In this document: positions 1 to 8,183 of the stretch, in pieces
Position numbering within the stretch: position 1 is the stretch's first letter
How the letters are laid out: the number at the start of each line of letters is the position of its first letter
From: Haloplasmataceae bacterium
Lineage (GTDB): Bacteria > Bacillota_I > Bacilli_A > Haloplasmatales > Haloplasmataceae
Assembly: GCA_029240795.1 (NCBI GenBank)
Contig: JARDZP010000009.1
Location: forward strand, 1-46,400
Length of the DNA: 46,400 bases
Reading direction: 5' to 3'
Translations under genes and position numbers: made by a program
Notes under the pieces: model-generated
What the model was told of the DNA's origin: nothing
What the model saw: the letters and a program-made list of their open reading frames with translations, nothing else
Databases searched by the model: none

Positions 1-378
1 TCCAATCGGAGCTAGAGCCTTGTCTCAGTCTCTATGTGGCTGTACATCCTCTAAGAACAGCTACGCATGTCTGGCTTGGTGAGCTTTTACCTCACCAACT
101 ACCTAAAACGATGGATGCGTATCTAGAAGTGACTGTTTAAGTCTATCCTATAATATCTTCGACATTTCATATTATAATTATTTGGTATTTATGCTACAAA
201 CAATCATCCCAAACTTCTAGGCAACCTTCAATCCACATTTTACACCCGTTCGCTACGCTATCTTTATTTATTCTTATTTAAGAATTTTAATATATTAAAA
301 AGAAGCGTACAACTTGCATGTGTAAAGCATATCCGTAGCATTCACTCCGAGCCAGAATAAAACCCTACTCTACATGAA
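1..378 (-). rRNA. rns: Small subunit rRNA, 5' part (partial)
   Basis: The reverse complement matches the first third of bacterial-type 16S rRNA. The 5' domain segments around the GAGACA and CTCACC (GGTGAG) helices are at about 25-100, and the 5'-terminal GGCTCNGA/ACGCTAC-like element is at about 330-360. The gene continues past the left edge, so only about 380 nt of its 5' end is seen. The 5' end near 378 is estimated by alignment to the E. coli start and may be off by 10-15 nt. The region around 120-320 is AT-rich and variable. The RNA forms the 30S-like mitochondrial subunit with the ribosomal proteins in this window. Confidence 0.93.
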
Positions 379-672
379 ACATTATTTATAAAAATAACAT
401 TTCTATTATTAATAATCTTTATTACATCAATAATAATTATTACTAATGTAATTACTACATAATATGTACTATAAATAAGTGTTAATATAAAATATTTAAA
501 TTTGTTTTATCCATATTAACAAAATATAATGATTAGTTAAAGTAATCAATTAATATTAATACAAGCATAATTTACTTTTATACAGTAATCTAATTACTAG
601 TTTATTTAAAAACAGATTTTAACTATATTAAAAATTATTTATAATGATACTATTCAAAAGGAATAATCATGA
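379..672. other. Intergenic leader of SSU rRNA
   Basis: About 290 bases without a gene between the SSU rRNA and tRNA-Pro. The only structure I see is one copy of the conserved leader element at 542-551. The rest is A/T low-complexity sequence with no ORF, no tRNA cloverleaf and no recognisable 5S rRNA. Confidence 0.6.
542..551 (-). promoter_or_regulatory. Leader element AATTGATTAC, SSU copy
   Basis: Exact copy of the ten-base element, read on the minus strand. It lies about 165 nt upstream of the estimated SSU 5' end, so this copy has no start codon at the usual distance. It could start or process the SSU precursor. Confidence 0.55.
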
Positions 673-745
673 TGAGTGAGGCAGGATTCGAACCTACACA
701 AATCTGCTCCCAAAGCAGAGAATCTACCAGTTAAAATACCCACTC
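673..745 (-). tRNA. trnP: tRNA-Pro (UGG)
   Basis: The anticodon loop TTTGGGA gives UGG. The acceptor stem GAGTGGG/CTCACTC pairs fully, with G1-C72 encoded. This is the only tRNA here with C72 that also encodes G1. The D-stem is poor: TTTT faces GATT, with two mismatches. Confidence 0.9.
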
Positions 746-809
746 GACACAATTATTTTAAAAATTGTTATAACTTCTTATTTAACAATTTAAAAGTAAT
801 TCTACAAAA

Positions 810-819
810 GTAATTAATT
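810..819 (-). promoter_or_regulatory. Leader element variant at atp1 stop
   Basis: Reads AATTAATTAC on the minus strand, one base from the consensus. It overlaps the atp1 TAA stop. The next gene downstream is tRNA-Pro, so it may be a chance AT-rich match. Confidence 0.3.
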
Positions 820-2482
820 AAGAATATTGAATTTTCATCATTTTTAAATACTTGTCATTCTTATCTACAATTAATCTTGGATAAATATTTTTATAGAAGA
901 AATTCTTAAAGCTTGTATCCCATCTTTTGAAGTCTTCTTGGAAAAAATCAAGGTTCTCACTTCTGAATAAAGCTTCTATTTCATTTTGATAAATTAAATA
1001 ATGTGCCTCATCTGCTTTAATGTACTTACTAGCCACTAATTTATTTAATTTTAAAGTGAAATATAACTTTATATATTTAGTATCAATAAAGTCAACAAAA
1101 CCATTAATTAGAGAAGAGAACATGATTACTTGATTATACAATTTATAGGATTGGTAATTTGGTTGTTTAAATAGATCAATAATTTTATCACCTCTAACAA
1201 TATAAGCTTTGATAGCTTCATCAACACTACCACCCATTTTTTGAACTCCTGCATAAGTATTATATAATGCATAATCTGCCTTTAATTTTTTAGAGATATT
1301 ACTCATAATAGGATATTGAGCTGCACTACCAACTCTACTAACAGATAGACCAATAGAAACGGAAGGTCTAATACCTTTATTAATTAATTCTAAAGATAAG
1401 AATACTTGACCATCTGTAATAGAAATTACGTTAGTAGGAATGTAAGAAGAGATATCACCTGCCTTAGTTTCAACTATAGGTAATGCTGTAACAGATCCAC
1501 CTCCTTTATTTTTGTTCATTTGACCTGCTCTCTCTAATAATCTAGAATGTACATAGAAAATATCACCTGGATAAGCTTCTCTTCCTGGAGGTCTTCTTAA
1601 TATTAATGACATTTGTCTATATGCAACTGCTTGTTGTGACAAATCGTCATAAACTACTAAAGAATCATGACCTTTATCTCTAAACCATTCACCAATAGAA
1701 ACTCCAGAATAAGGAGCTAAGTATTGTAAAGATGCTGGTTGATCAGCTGCTGTAAATACAATAGTTGTATAATTTAAAGCATTAGAAATTTTAAATAAAT
1801 TTTTTAATCTTGCTGCTTCTGATCTTCTTGATCCAACCCAAACATAAATACATGGTAATAAAGTATAATGTGCCATTGTTTTTATTTCATTTTCTAATTG
1901 TCTCCATAAAGAGTTTAATACATTATTCCAATAGCTTTGGTGAATTACAATTGTAACACAAAGACTTGTTTTACCTGTATTATTATCACCAATAACAAGT
2001 TCTCTTTGTCCCATTCCAATTGGAATAAAAAAATCTATCACATTTATTCCTGTCATTAATGGTTTTCTAACAGGCTCTCTTTCAATTATACCTGCTGCGC
2101 CTCTTTCTATTTCGAATAACTCACTCATCATTGCTTCTTTATACAAATATTCATATCTGTCAAATTCTACTTCGTTTAAACATTCTCCTAAAGGATTAAT
2201 TATTCTACCTAAAATACTTAATCCCACTGGAATTTCTACTGTTTTGTATGTTCTGAAAATTAAATCATTAATTTCAAGTTCTGCCTGATCTCCTTTTAAA
2301 AGAGCTATTTTAACTTCTTTTCTTTCTAAGTTTAAAATTTGTCCTTTTAATGAAGAGTTTTTATATTTAAAATATACTACTTCTCCTATAAATGCTGTAT
2401 CTAAACCTTCAGCTATTACGAAATAATCAAAAATTTTTCTTACTTTTCCTATTGTATCTCCTGTTACTAAGTTATTATACAT
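818..2482 (-). CDS. atp1: ATP synthase F1 subunit alpha
   Basis: 554 residues, close to the usual alpha length of about 505-550. It is the non-catalytic nucleotide-binding subunit of the F1 head. Visible features are the P-loop GDNNTGKT at residues 165-172, where most homologues have GDRQTGKT; the stretch LVVYDDLSQQAVAYRQ; LRRPPGREAYPGD; and the arginine-bearing SVSRVGSAAQ. It lies between tRNA-Asp upstream and tRNA-Pro downstream, with a leader of about 130 nt after tRNA-Asp. The C-terminal 130 residues are more diverged. The start ATG at 2482 aligns with the mitochondrial family. The identification is certain. Confidence 0.98.
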   Translation of the reverse strand: MYNNLVTGDTIGKVRKIFDYFVIAEGLDTAFIGEVVYFKYKNSSLKGQILNLERKEVKIALLKGDQAELEINDLIFRTYKTVEIPVGLSILGRIINPLGECLNEVEFDRYEYLYKEAMMSELFEIERGAAGIIEREPVRKPLMTGINVIDFFIPIGMGQRELVIGDNNTGKTSLCVTIVIHQSYWNNVLNSLWRQLENEIKTMAHYTLLPCIYVWVGSRRSEAARLKNLFKISNALNYTTIVFTAADQPASLQYLAPYSGVSIGEWFRDKGHDSLVVYDDLSQQAVAYRQMSLILRRPPGREAYPGDIFYVHSRLLERAGQMNKNKGGGSVTALPIVETKAGDISSYIPTNVISITDGQVFLSLELINKGIRPSVSIGLSVSRVGSAAQYPIMSNISKKLKADYALYNTYAGVQKMGGSVDEAIKAYIVRGDKIIDLFKQPNYQSYKLYNQVIMFSSLINGFVDFIDTKYIKLYFTLKLNKLVASKYIKADEAHYLIYQNEIEALFRSENLDFFQEDFKRWDTSFKNFFYKNIYPRLIVDKNDKYLKMMKIQYS

Positions 2483-2612
2483 AATTAAATAATTTAAGAT
2501 ACATTAGCATTTTTTTATGTTTTTAATTATAATTAAATATTTTTATAATACATTTTTCTTTATTAAATTCGGTAGGTAATTAAATTCTAAACTTAATTCT
2601 TTTTTTCTTCAA

Positions 2613-2686
2613 TGCATTGGATGGGATTTGAACCCACGACTTCTCGCGTGACAAGCGAGCACTCTAACCAATTGAGTTACCAACGG
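2613..2686 (-). tRNA. trnD: tRNA-Asp (GUC)
   Basis: The anticodon stem-loop CTCGC-TTGTCAC-GCGAG gives GUC. Acceptor positions 2-7 pair (CGTTGG with CCAATG, one G-U), but position 1 is C opposite C72. The discriminator is A. Encoded position 1 cannot pair. Confidence 0.93.
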
Positions 2687-2694
2687 AAAGAAAT

Positions 2695-2726
2695 ATATCT
2701 ATCTTTCTATCTATAAAGATAGATAT
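2695..2726. repeat. Inverted repeat, 12-bp arms
   Basis: Arms ATATCTATCTTT (2695-2706) and AAAGATAGATAT (2715-2726) are exact complements around an 8-nt loop. They lie just upstream of tRNA-Asp in the transcript. It could be a processing hairpin or an AT-rich accident. Confidence 0.6.
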
Positions 2727-2907
2727 ACATACTACTGTATTATATTATTAATAACTATATATAATAAAACTATAATATATTGTATAAAACATACAAATCA
2801 ATTGACACTCATGATAATATCCATAAAGAAACAATTAAACGAATAGTTCTAAAATTAATATAAATTGTAACGTCTAAATTATACTAGTGAAGTCGTGAAG
2901 TCTAAAA

Positions 2908-2979
2908 TATTCTTGATAGGATTTGAACCTATGGCCAGTCCGTTATGAGCGGAATGCTCTACCACTGAGCTACAAGAAT
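2908..2979 (-). tRNA. tRNA with CAU anticodon (Met or Ile)
   Basis: The loop CTCATAA gives CAU. The acceptor ATTCTTG/CAAGAAT pairs fully (A1-U72) with discriminator A. Sequence alone cannot say whether this is initiator Met, elongator Met or a lysidine-modified tRNA-Ile. It follows rps11. Confidence 0.9.
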
Positions 2980-3012
2980 ACAAATAAAAATAAATAAAAT
3001 AATAGGCGAAAA

Positions 3013-3726
3013 TTATATTTTTTTTAATTTTCTTTTTTTACAACCGTTATATGGAAACTTATTAATCATTTTTATCTCTTTTAAATAAAAAGAAGTGTTT
3101 GAAAAAAAATAATATTTTTTTAATCTGTCACGGTTTATTTGTAACCACATTTTTATTTTATCTTCATTAGAATCATAATAATTACGATGTGAATACAAAT
3201 TAAATAAATGTTGTTTTTTTTTATGCCTTTTTGAATAATAAACGATACCATTATAAATATAATTTCTTTTTAAATAATTACCAATTAATTTATAAAATAA
3301 ATGCTTTCTAAAAGGATAAATGTTTTCCAATCTACAATTATATATAAGTGATAAAGTTTTAATGTTATATTTATAACGTAATTTATCAAAAAGATCATTA
3401 CAGAATGAGAGATTGAATGAGAAAAGGTTTCTAGTAAATTTTTTCTCTTTTTTTTTTATTTTAACATTGTCTATTTTTAATTTACCTAAAGATTCATTAT
3501 AAATAAGTCTATCATTATATATTATATTTATAAAACTGTTTTTTGCAAAGTTTTGAAAAAAGATAGAAGCATGAAATTTCTTTTCTAAGTTCTCCTCTTT
3601 AGTATTAATATTATTATCTGATATTAATTGTTTAATATTAATATTTTTATCTGCTAGCTCACTAATAACTTTTTCTTTTAAATGTTTTTTAAGAATATTG
3701 CTACTATATTTTTTATATTTGAACAT
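3013..3726 (-). CDS. rps11: Ribosomal protein S11, extended
   Basis: 237 residues against about 130 in bacteria. S11 lies on the 30S platform near the 3' end of SSU rRNA. The C-terminus reads INKFPYNGCKKRKLKKI, matching the family ending TPIPHNGCRPPKKRRV. An N-terminal segment NFAKNSFINIIYNDRLI corresponds to the NNT-type strand of S11. The first 40 residues and a Lys/Asn-rich middle look like added sequence. The gene starts one base after the rps13 stop, which repeats the bacterial alpha-operon order S13-S11 and supports the call. Confidence 0.85.
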   Translation of the reverse strand: MFKYKKYSSNILKKHLKEKVISELADKNINIKQLISDNNINTKEENLEKKFHASIFFQNFAKNSFINIIYNDRLIYNESLGKLKIDNVKIKKKEKKFTRNLFSFNLSFCNDLFDKLRYKYNIKTLSLIYNCRLENIYPFRKHLFYKLIGNYLKRNYIYNGIVYYSKRHKKKQHLFNLYSHRNYYDSNEDKIKMWLQINRDRLKKYYFFSNTSFYLKEIKMINKFPYNGCKKRKLKKI

Positions 3727-3727
3727 A

Positions 3728-4126
3728 TTAAATAATTCTTAATTTTTTAGCAGTTTTACCATTTGTTTTTACACGCTGACCCCTAACAGGCATTCCAAAT
3801 TTATGTTTCTTCCCTCTAATATTATCCAAAGATATATAATTTTTTATATTACTTTTCATATACTCTTCTAAATGACTATCAAGATAAGATTTTTTTGATA
3901 TAAAGAAATCCTTATATCTTAATAAAACATAATAGTTTTTGTTTTCAATAGCTCCATATTTTATACTTTTATGAAAACCAGAAAATAAAAAAATCTGATT
4001 ACTAATGTTTCTACCTATACCATACCTTTGAAAAAAAAACTGAATTAAATTAAAATTTTTTAATTCAGGTCTACTTTTTTTCTTTTTTTTACTCTTCTGA
4101 TAAAAAGGTAAAATAGCATCTACCAT
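3728..4126 (-). CDS. rps13: Ribosomal protein S13
   Basis: 132 residues from the ATG at 4126. The open frame runs up to 4177, but that part uses a TTG and abuts tRNA-Leu, so I chose the inner start (MVDAILPFYQ). S13 contacts the 50S subunit and P-site tRNA at the head of the small subunit. Diagnostic parts are YGIGRNISNQIF (helix-two-turn-helix entry) and the C-terminal KFGMPVRGQRVKTNGKTAKK, matching the GLPVRGQRTKTNART signature. It is followed directly by rps11. Confidence 0.95.
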   Translation of the reverse strand: MVDAILPFYQKSKKKKKSRPELKNFNLIQFFFQRYGIGRNISNQIFLFSGFHKSIKYGAIENKNYYVLLRYKDFFISKKSYLDSHLEEYMKSNIKNYISLDNIRGKKHKFGMPVRGQRVKTNGKTAKKLRII

Positions 4127-4178
4127 AATAACTAATATTATAAAAAAAATATACGAATCAATATGAATTAGTAACAAA

Positions 4179-4260
4179 TATAGCCAAAGGGACTTGAACC
4201 CTTACCCGGTTAAGGATCGAATCCTAAGTTCGACATGTCTACCAATTTCATCATAGCTAT
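4179..4260 (-). tRNA. trnL: tRNA-Leu (UAG)
   Basis: Type II tRNA with a long variable arm. Anticodon stem-loop TCGAA-CTTAGGA-TTCGA gives UAG. The acceptor ATAGCTA/TGGCTAT pairs fully, with A1-U72 encoded. It is strikingly similar to the tRNA-Leu(AAG) 140 bases upstream, suggesting duplication. Confidence 0.94.
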
Positions 4261-4265
4261 ATTCA

Positions 4266-4338
4266 GGTGATAGAAGAGACTTGAACTCTTAACTAATGGT
4301 ACCACAAACCACTACTCTACCGATTGAGTTACTATCAT
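4266..4338 (-). tRNA. trnH: tRNA-His (GUG)
   Basis: The loop TTGTGGT gives GUG. The discriminator is C73, as expected for His. Acceptor positions 2-7 pair, but position 1 is A opposite C72, where tRNA-His should have G1-C72. Both position 1 and G-1 would have to be added after transcription. Confidence 0.93.
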
Positions 4339-4397
4339 TAAATATAAATAATGTTATTTATAATTACTATATATTATTAAGTATAAATAATAAAATG

Positions 4398-4479
4398 TAC
4401 AGCTAAAGGGACTTGAACCCTTACTTATTTCTAAATCAGATCCTTAATCTGACACGTCTACCAATTCCGTCATAGCTGC
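4398..4479 (-). tRNA. trnL: tRNA-Leu (AAG)
   Basis: Type II tRNA. Anticodon stem-loop TCAGA-TTAAGGA-TCTGA gives AAG, an unusual A34 leucine anticodon for a mitochondrion. The acceptor GCAGCTA/TAGCTGT pairs throughout, with G1-U72 wobble. It shares the D-arm, T-arm and much of the acceptor with tRNA-Leu(UAG). Confidence 0.9.
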
Positions 4480-4512
4480 AAAATGAAATTTAAGGTTAAC
4501 ATAAAAGAATTC

Positions 4513-4593
4513 TATCTACTGAAGGACTTGAACCTACACGACCGAAGTCAAGAGATTTTGAGTCTCTCGTGTCTACCATTTCACCAAGCAGAT
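4513..4593 (-). tRNA. trnL: tRNA-Leu (CAA)
   Basis: Type II tRNA. Loop CTCAAAA gives CAA. Acceptor ATCTGCT/AGTAGAT pairs with A1-U72. It is almost identical to tRNA-Leu(UAA) at 7837-7917 through the D, anticodon, variable and T arms, so one is a recent copy of the other. Confidence 0.93.
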
Positions 4594-4595
4594 AT

Positions 4596-4679
4596 TGACA
4601 AGGAAAGGATTTGAACCTATGAACCATATAATGGAGCAGATTTACAGTCTGCCGCTTTTGACCACTCAGCCACCTTGTG
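4596..4679 (-). tRNA. trnY: tRNA-Tyr (GUA)
   Basis: Type II tRNA, bacterial style. The anticodon arm CAGACTGTAAATCTG gives GUA. Acceptor positions 2-7 (ACAAGG/CCTTGT) pair, while position 1 is C opposite C72. Only two bases separate it from tRNA-Leu(CAA). Confidence 0.93.
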
Positions 4680-5008
4680 AAAATAGAATGTAATGAAATA
4701 CTAAATTTTTTCATTATTATTTACATGAAAGCTATAAAGTAAAATAAAACAGAATTAAATTCTGTTTTTGATTCTATTTACTAGCCTATATAATTTAGAT
4801 TCATTAGCTTTAGTGTTATACATAATAACAACTTGTAAGAAAATTTGTTAAGGGTATAAAATGAAACTAATATATTAATTATATCTAAATAAGAACTTTT
4901 TATTAATAATAGTATCATCTAATAAATCAGAACATTTATTCTTTTAGAAAGCAAATATTATTGATTTAAATTAAAGTACATTTCATATATGTCCTTTAAA
5001 CCATAAAA
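4680..5008. other. Gene-free stretch with one hairpin
   Basis: About 330 bases between tRNA-Asn and tRNA-Tyr without a credible ORF or tRNA. The clearest structure is the inverted repeat at 4746-4768. The minus strand includes ACAGAA, which occurs in RNase P RNAs, but I could not find a partner conserved region, so no RNA gene is claimed. Confidence 0.5.
4746..4768. repeat. Inverted repeat, 10-bp arms
   Basis: AAAACAGAAT (4746-4755) and ATTCTGTTTT (4759-4768) are exact complements around a three-base loop. On the minus strand it is a hairpin ending in a short T-run, in the gene-free stretch before the tRNA-Tyr/Leu cluster. It could be a terminator or 3'-processing structure. Confidence 0.6.
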
Positions 5009-5080
5009 AGACCAAGATAGGATTTGAACCTATGACCAATTGATTAACAGTCAACTGCTCTACCACTGAGCTACTTAGTA
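5009..5080 (-). tRNA. trnN: tRNA-Asn (GUU)
   Basis: The anticodon arm GTTGA-CTGTTAA-TCAAT gives GUU. Acceptor positions 2-7 pair (one G-U), and position 1 is T opposite C72. The encoded discriminator is T, where G73 is usual for Asn. Confidence 0.92.
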
Positions 5081-5100
5081 ATTAGTAATAAAGTTTATAT

Positions 5101-7794
5101 TTAATAAATTTTTCTTAACTTTTTTTTTTTCATTTGAAACTTTGTCATTTTTTTCAACTCTGTAGTTGTATAATTGACAGTTTTACTTGTTAATCTATTA
5201 AGATCTTCCATATAAATTAAATTATTAACTTTTGATAAATCACTAAAATTTAATTTACTATATTCATAGAATGACCTTTGTATATTTAAAATGAAAACAA
5301 CATTATTCTTATATAAAATACATTTATCGGATTTAGTTAAACTAATTAATTTTTTATAAAATAATAATTTTTTATAAAAAAAATTATTTATGTTTTCTTG
5401 TGTAACTATATCTTTTAATTCAAATGAATAAGTTTTATTAATAAAATACAAATTATTCTTATAATTATTAATAATTTTAGATTTGAAAGATAAATTTATT
5501 TCTGGTAAACTTACAAATCTAGTAAGTACCTCTTTATTACAAGAGATGTAAGATTTGTCTAAAAAATCAGATAAACTATTTATATGTAACTTTAATGTAT
5601 GATTAAATATCAACGAATTAAAATCAATAATATTACTATTAATAAAATTGCTTAAATCTTCTACTTTAACATTTTTTATATTAATATTTAAAACTTTATG
5701 AAATAAAACTTTATCATATAATTTTTCTTTATATGAGCGTGACATTACTTTAGTATCTTTATCTGAAAAATAACATGACCTATTCTTATTTTCTAATGAA
5801 AAAGTAAAAGCATTTATTAAAGATTTATTAATAAAAAACTTATTATTATTTTTTTTTTTTATTAATTGTAATAAACTATTAGTGTATAAATGACTATTTT
5901 TTAATAATAAATATCTTATATAACTGAAATATTTTTTATACATAAAATTGTATTTATTATAAATATAATTTTTCTTAATTATTTCAGAAAAATTAAAAAG
6001 TTTATTTACATTATTAATATCTTTATAATTCAACTTATTGTAATAAACATTATTATATATAGAAGTATTATTTTTTTCATTAAAATAATTAAATAAGTAT
6101 GAATTCACTATATATTTTAACTTCTTAGTAATCTTATATCTTTGTCTTATCAAAAATTTAGAAGATATCTTTTTTTTTTTATTTTTAGAAAGATAATCTA
6201 ACATCTGATTGATATTAAAGTAATCTTGTCTATATATAAACATATTATTTTCGATTTCATTTCTTTTACTATTATAAAGTCTCAATAAATTATTTAAAAA
6301 TAAAAAAATTAATTTAGAATTAACATTAAAATATTTATTTTTATAAATATAAGAATAAGATTTTTTAAAAAGAGAAAAATAATGATTTTTTCTAAAAAAT
6401 CTATCCTCAATAAATAAAAAAAATCTTTTTATTTTTCTTGAATCAGATAAGATTTTTTTATATTTTTTTATAAATTTTAAAAGAAGCGAAATTTTATTAT
6501 GAAATAATAAAAAACTTGAATCTATTTCATTTTTAAATGATTTCAAAGAAAAAACATCGTAATAATAATATTTAACTGGTGAAAAAGTAAAATATTCTAA
6601 CTGTTTATCAGTATGAGAAAGAAAAAAGCTATTAATTTTTCTTTTAGAAGTACTATTAAATAGATTGTAAAGATAATAAGTATTTAAAAAGTCTTTATTG
6701 AAGAAAAGGTGATAATCAGAATTTAATATAAAAATATTATTATTTTTATATAGTGAATAAATATCAATATTATTTCTATAAAAATCGAAAACAAAAAAAT
6801 TTGATCTGTAAGTACTTAAACCTTTTTCATTTAAATAATTATTTAAACTATTCTCTTTTAATTTATTTAAATAATTTAAAATTCTATTTAAAGGTATATT
6901 TGTTATATTGTTTTTATTTAACATTTTTGCCAAAGTTAAATAACCAAAACCGAAATTTTTAACAATTTCAGATATAATATACTTAAAACTAGAACCAATA
7001 TCTTTTTTTTTTCTTATAGAATTTCTTTCCTTTAAATGAAGCTCTTCTAAGTATGGTAGTAAACGTACATTAAAACGTGTAGAAATTTTGAAAAATTTAA
7101 AAAGATGAGACTGTAGTTTATCCTTACTTAAATCTAAATTTAAATTTTTAAAAAAATAATGACTAACAATTTTTCTCATAAAAGATTTAAATTTGAACTG
7201 ATGAGTTTCTTTTTTTAATAAAGTGAATATTATTGGGTAAAAAAAGATTTTTATACGTTTAAATGTATGTATAGCAAACTTTTTAATGAACAATTCTATT
7301 TTTTTTAAATATATGAATTTAATTAATATACCTTTTTTGTTATTTTTTAAAGTTTTTTTTAAATTATTTAATAAAACAACAAAAAGATTTCTATTATTAA
7401 TTAATAAATCTTTATTTTTCTTTAAGAATTTTTTTATAAAAAACAAATTTTTTTTATAAAATATTATTTTTTTTATAAAGTTTTCGAAATTAATATTTTT
7501 CTCTTTAAATTCCATTTTCAAAGTATCAAAGAGGTCGGAATTTATAGAATAAATTAATTGCTGTTTGATTTTTTGAAATATTTTAAATTTAATTAAATTA
7601 ACTTGTAACAATATATTATTAAATAATTTATTATAATTTTTATATTGCAAAAGAACAAGGTAAACTAATTCGGTTAATAAAGTAAATTTTACAACTTTAG
7701 TATTTTTTTTAAAATTCATTAAATTTATTGTAGAAGGTAAATTTAATAAATAAGAAGATGTTACAGTTAAAGAATTAAGACTAGTATCTTTCAT
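5101..7794 (-). CDS. Unidentified giant Lys/Asn/Phe-rich protein (orf897)
   Basis: 897 residues, an intact frame from ATG 7794 to TAA. I do not recognise a family. The protein is basic, rich in Lys, Asn, Phe, Ile and Tyr, with many homopolymer-driven Lys and Phe runs and no clear membrane topology. The best-conserved looking part is around residues 240-320 (a charged stretch LPYLEELHLKERNSIRKKK, then GFGYLTLAKMLNKNN). The C-terminus is basic (MKKKKLRKIY), as in ribosomal proteins. It lies between tRNA-Leu(UAA) and tRNA-Asn, upstream of rps13-rps11. Rps4 and rps1 are not otherwise found, so a highly extended ribosomal protein such as S4 is one possibility, but this is inference. An intact 2.7-kb frame in such AT-rich DNA argues for selection. 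Confidence 0.8.
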   Translation of the reverse strand: MKDTSLNSLTVTSSYLLNLPSTINLMNFKKNTKVVKFTLLTELVYLVLLQYKNYNKLFNNILLQVNLIKFKIFQKIKQQLIYSINSDLFDTLKMEFKEKNINFENFIKKIIFYKKNLFFIKKFLKKNKDLLINNRNLFVVLLNNLKKTLKNNKKGILIKFIYLKKIELFIKKFAIHTFKRIKIFFYPIIFTLLKKETHQFKFKSFMRKIVSHYFFKNLNLDLSKDKLQSHLFKFFKISTRFNVRLLPYLEELHLKERNSIRKKKDIGSSFKYIISEIVKNFGFGYLTLAKMLNKNNITNIPLNRILNYLNKLKENSLNNYLNEKGLSTYRSNFFVFDFYRNNIDIYSLYKNNNIFILNSDYHLFFNKDFLNTYYLYNLFNSTSKRKINSFFLSHTDKQLEYFTFSPVKYYYYDVFSLKSFKNEIDSSFLLFHNKISLLLKFIKKYKKILSDSRKIKRFFLFIEDRFFRKNHYFSLFKKSYSYIYKNKYFNVNSKLIFLFLNNLLRLYNSKRNEIENNMFIYRQDYFNINQMLDYLSKNKKKKISSKFLIRQRYKITKKLKYIVNSYLFNYFNEKNNTSIYNNVYYNKLNYKDINNVNKLFNFSEIIKKNYIYNKYNFMYKKYFSYIRYLLLKNSHLYTNSLLQLIKKKNNNKFFINKSLINAFTFSLENKNRSCYFSDKDTKVMSRSYKEKLYDKVLFHKVLNINIKNVKVEDLSNFINSNIIDFNSLIFNHTLKLHINSLSDFLDKSYISCNKEVLTRFVSLPEINLSFKSKIINNYKNNLYFINKTYSFELKDIVTQENINNFFYKKLLFYKKLISLTKSDKCILYKNNVVFILNIQRSFYEYSKLNFSDLSKVNNLIYMEDLNRLTSKTVNYTTTELKKMTKFQMKKKKLRKIY

Positions 7795-7836
7795 TAAAAT
7801 ATGTTGAATAATAATAATAATAAATTCAATTATTTT

Positions 7837-7917
7837 TACCTGCTGCAGGACTTGAACCTACACGACCGAAGTCAAGAGATTTTAAGTCTCTCGTGTCTAC
7901 CATTTCACCAAGCAGGT
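7837..7917 (-). tRNA. trnL: tRNA-Leu (UAA)
   Basis: Type II tRNA, loop CTTAAAA giving UAA. The acceptor ACCTGCT/AGCAGGT is perfectly paired with A1-U72. Near-identical to tRNA-Leu(CAA) at 4513-4593. Confidence 0.95.
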
Positions 7918-7921
7918 TTAA

Positions 7922-7996
7922 AGAACATGGTAAGATTTGAACTTACGATATACCGGTTTTCAAGACCGGCGCATTTGACCACTCTGCCACATGTGA
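7922..7996 (-). tRNA. trnS: tRNA-Ser (UGA)
   Basis: Anticodon arm CCGGT-CTTGAAA-ACCGG gives UGA. Serine-type D-arm with AGAGTGGT. Acceptor positions 3-7 pair (ACATG/CATGT), but positions 1 and 2 are T opposite C72 and C opposite T71. The encoded discriminator is T rather than the usual G. Confidence 0.92.
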
Positions 7997-8011
7997 TAAA
8001 TTTATAAATTC

Positions 8012-8083
8012 TCATGGAAATAGGATTTGAACCTACAACCAAGAGCTCATGAAACTCCTGCTCTACCATTGAGCTATTCCATT
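8012..8083 (-). tRNA. tRNA with CAU anticodon (Met or Ile)
   Basis: The loop TTCATGA gives CAU. The acceptor AATGGAA/TTCCATG pairs at 2-7, with A1 facing G72. An unpaired 1-72 is a mark of initiator tRNAs, so this could be initiator Met. However, unpaired position 1 is common in this genome, so that clue is weak. Confidence 0.87.
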
Positions 8084-8086
8084 AAA

Positions 8087-8158
8087 TATACTCTACAGGA
8101 TTTGAACCTGTGACCACTCGCTTAGAAGGCGAATGCTCTTCCACTGAGCTAAGAGTAA
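8087..8158 (-). tRNA. trnR: tRNA-Arg (UCU)
   Basis: The anticodon arm TTCGC-CTTCTAA-GCGAG gives UCU, reading AGA/AGG, the main arginine codons here. Acceptor positions 2-7 pair perfectly; position 1 is T opposite T72. Its 5' end is 25 bases from the start of the divergent tatC gene. Confidence 0.93.
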
Positions 8159-8183
8159 AGTAATGAAAGTTTTAAATAAATAA

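Noticed and set aside
4496-4714. 72-codon minus-strand open frame
   Set aside because: It runs across tRNA-Leu(CAA) and tRNA-Tyr and translates tRNA sequence.
4680-5008. Possible RNase P RNA or 5S rRNA gene
   Set aside because: An ACAGAA box is present on the minus strand, but no matching conserved region I or P4 partner, and no 5S-like loops, could be found. A covariance-model search (Infernal with RNase P and 5S models) would decide.
6753-6962. 69-codon plus-strand open frame inside orf897
   Set aside because: Antisense shadow of a longer frame, low complexity, no leader element.
7801-8007. 68-codon plus-strand open frame
   Set aside because: It is the antisense of tRNA-Leu(UAA) and tRNA-Ser(UGA).
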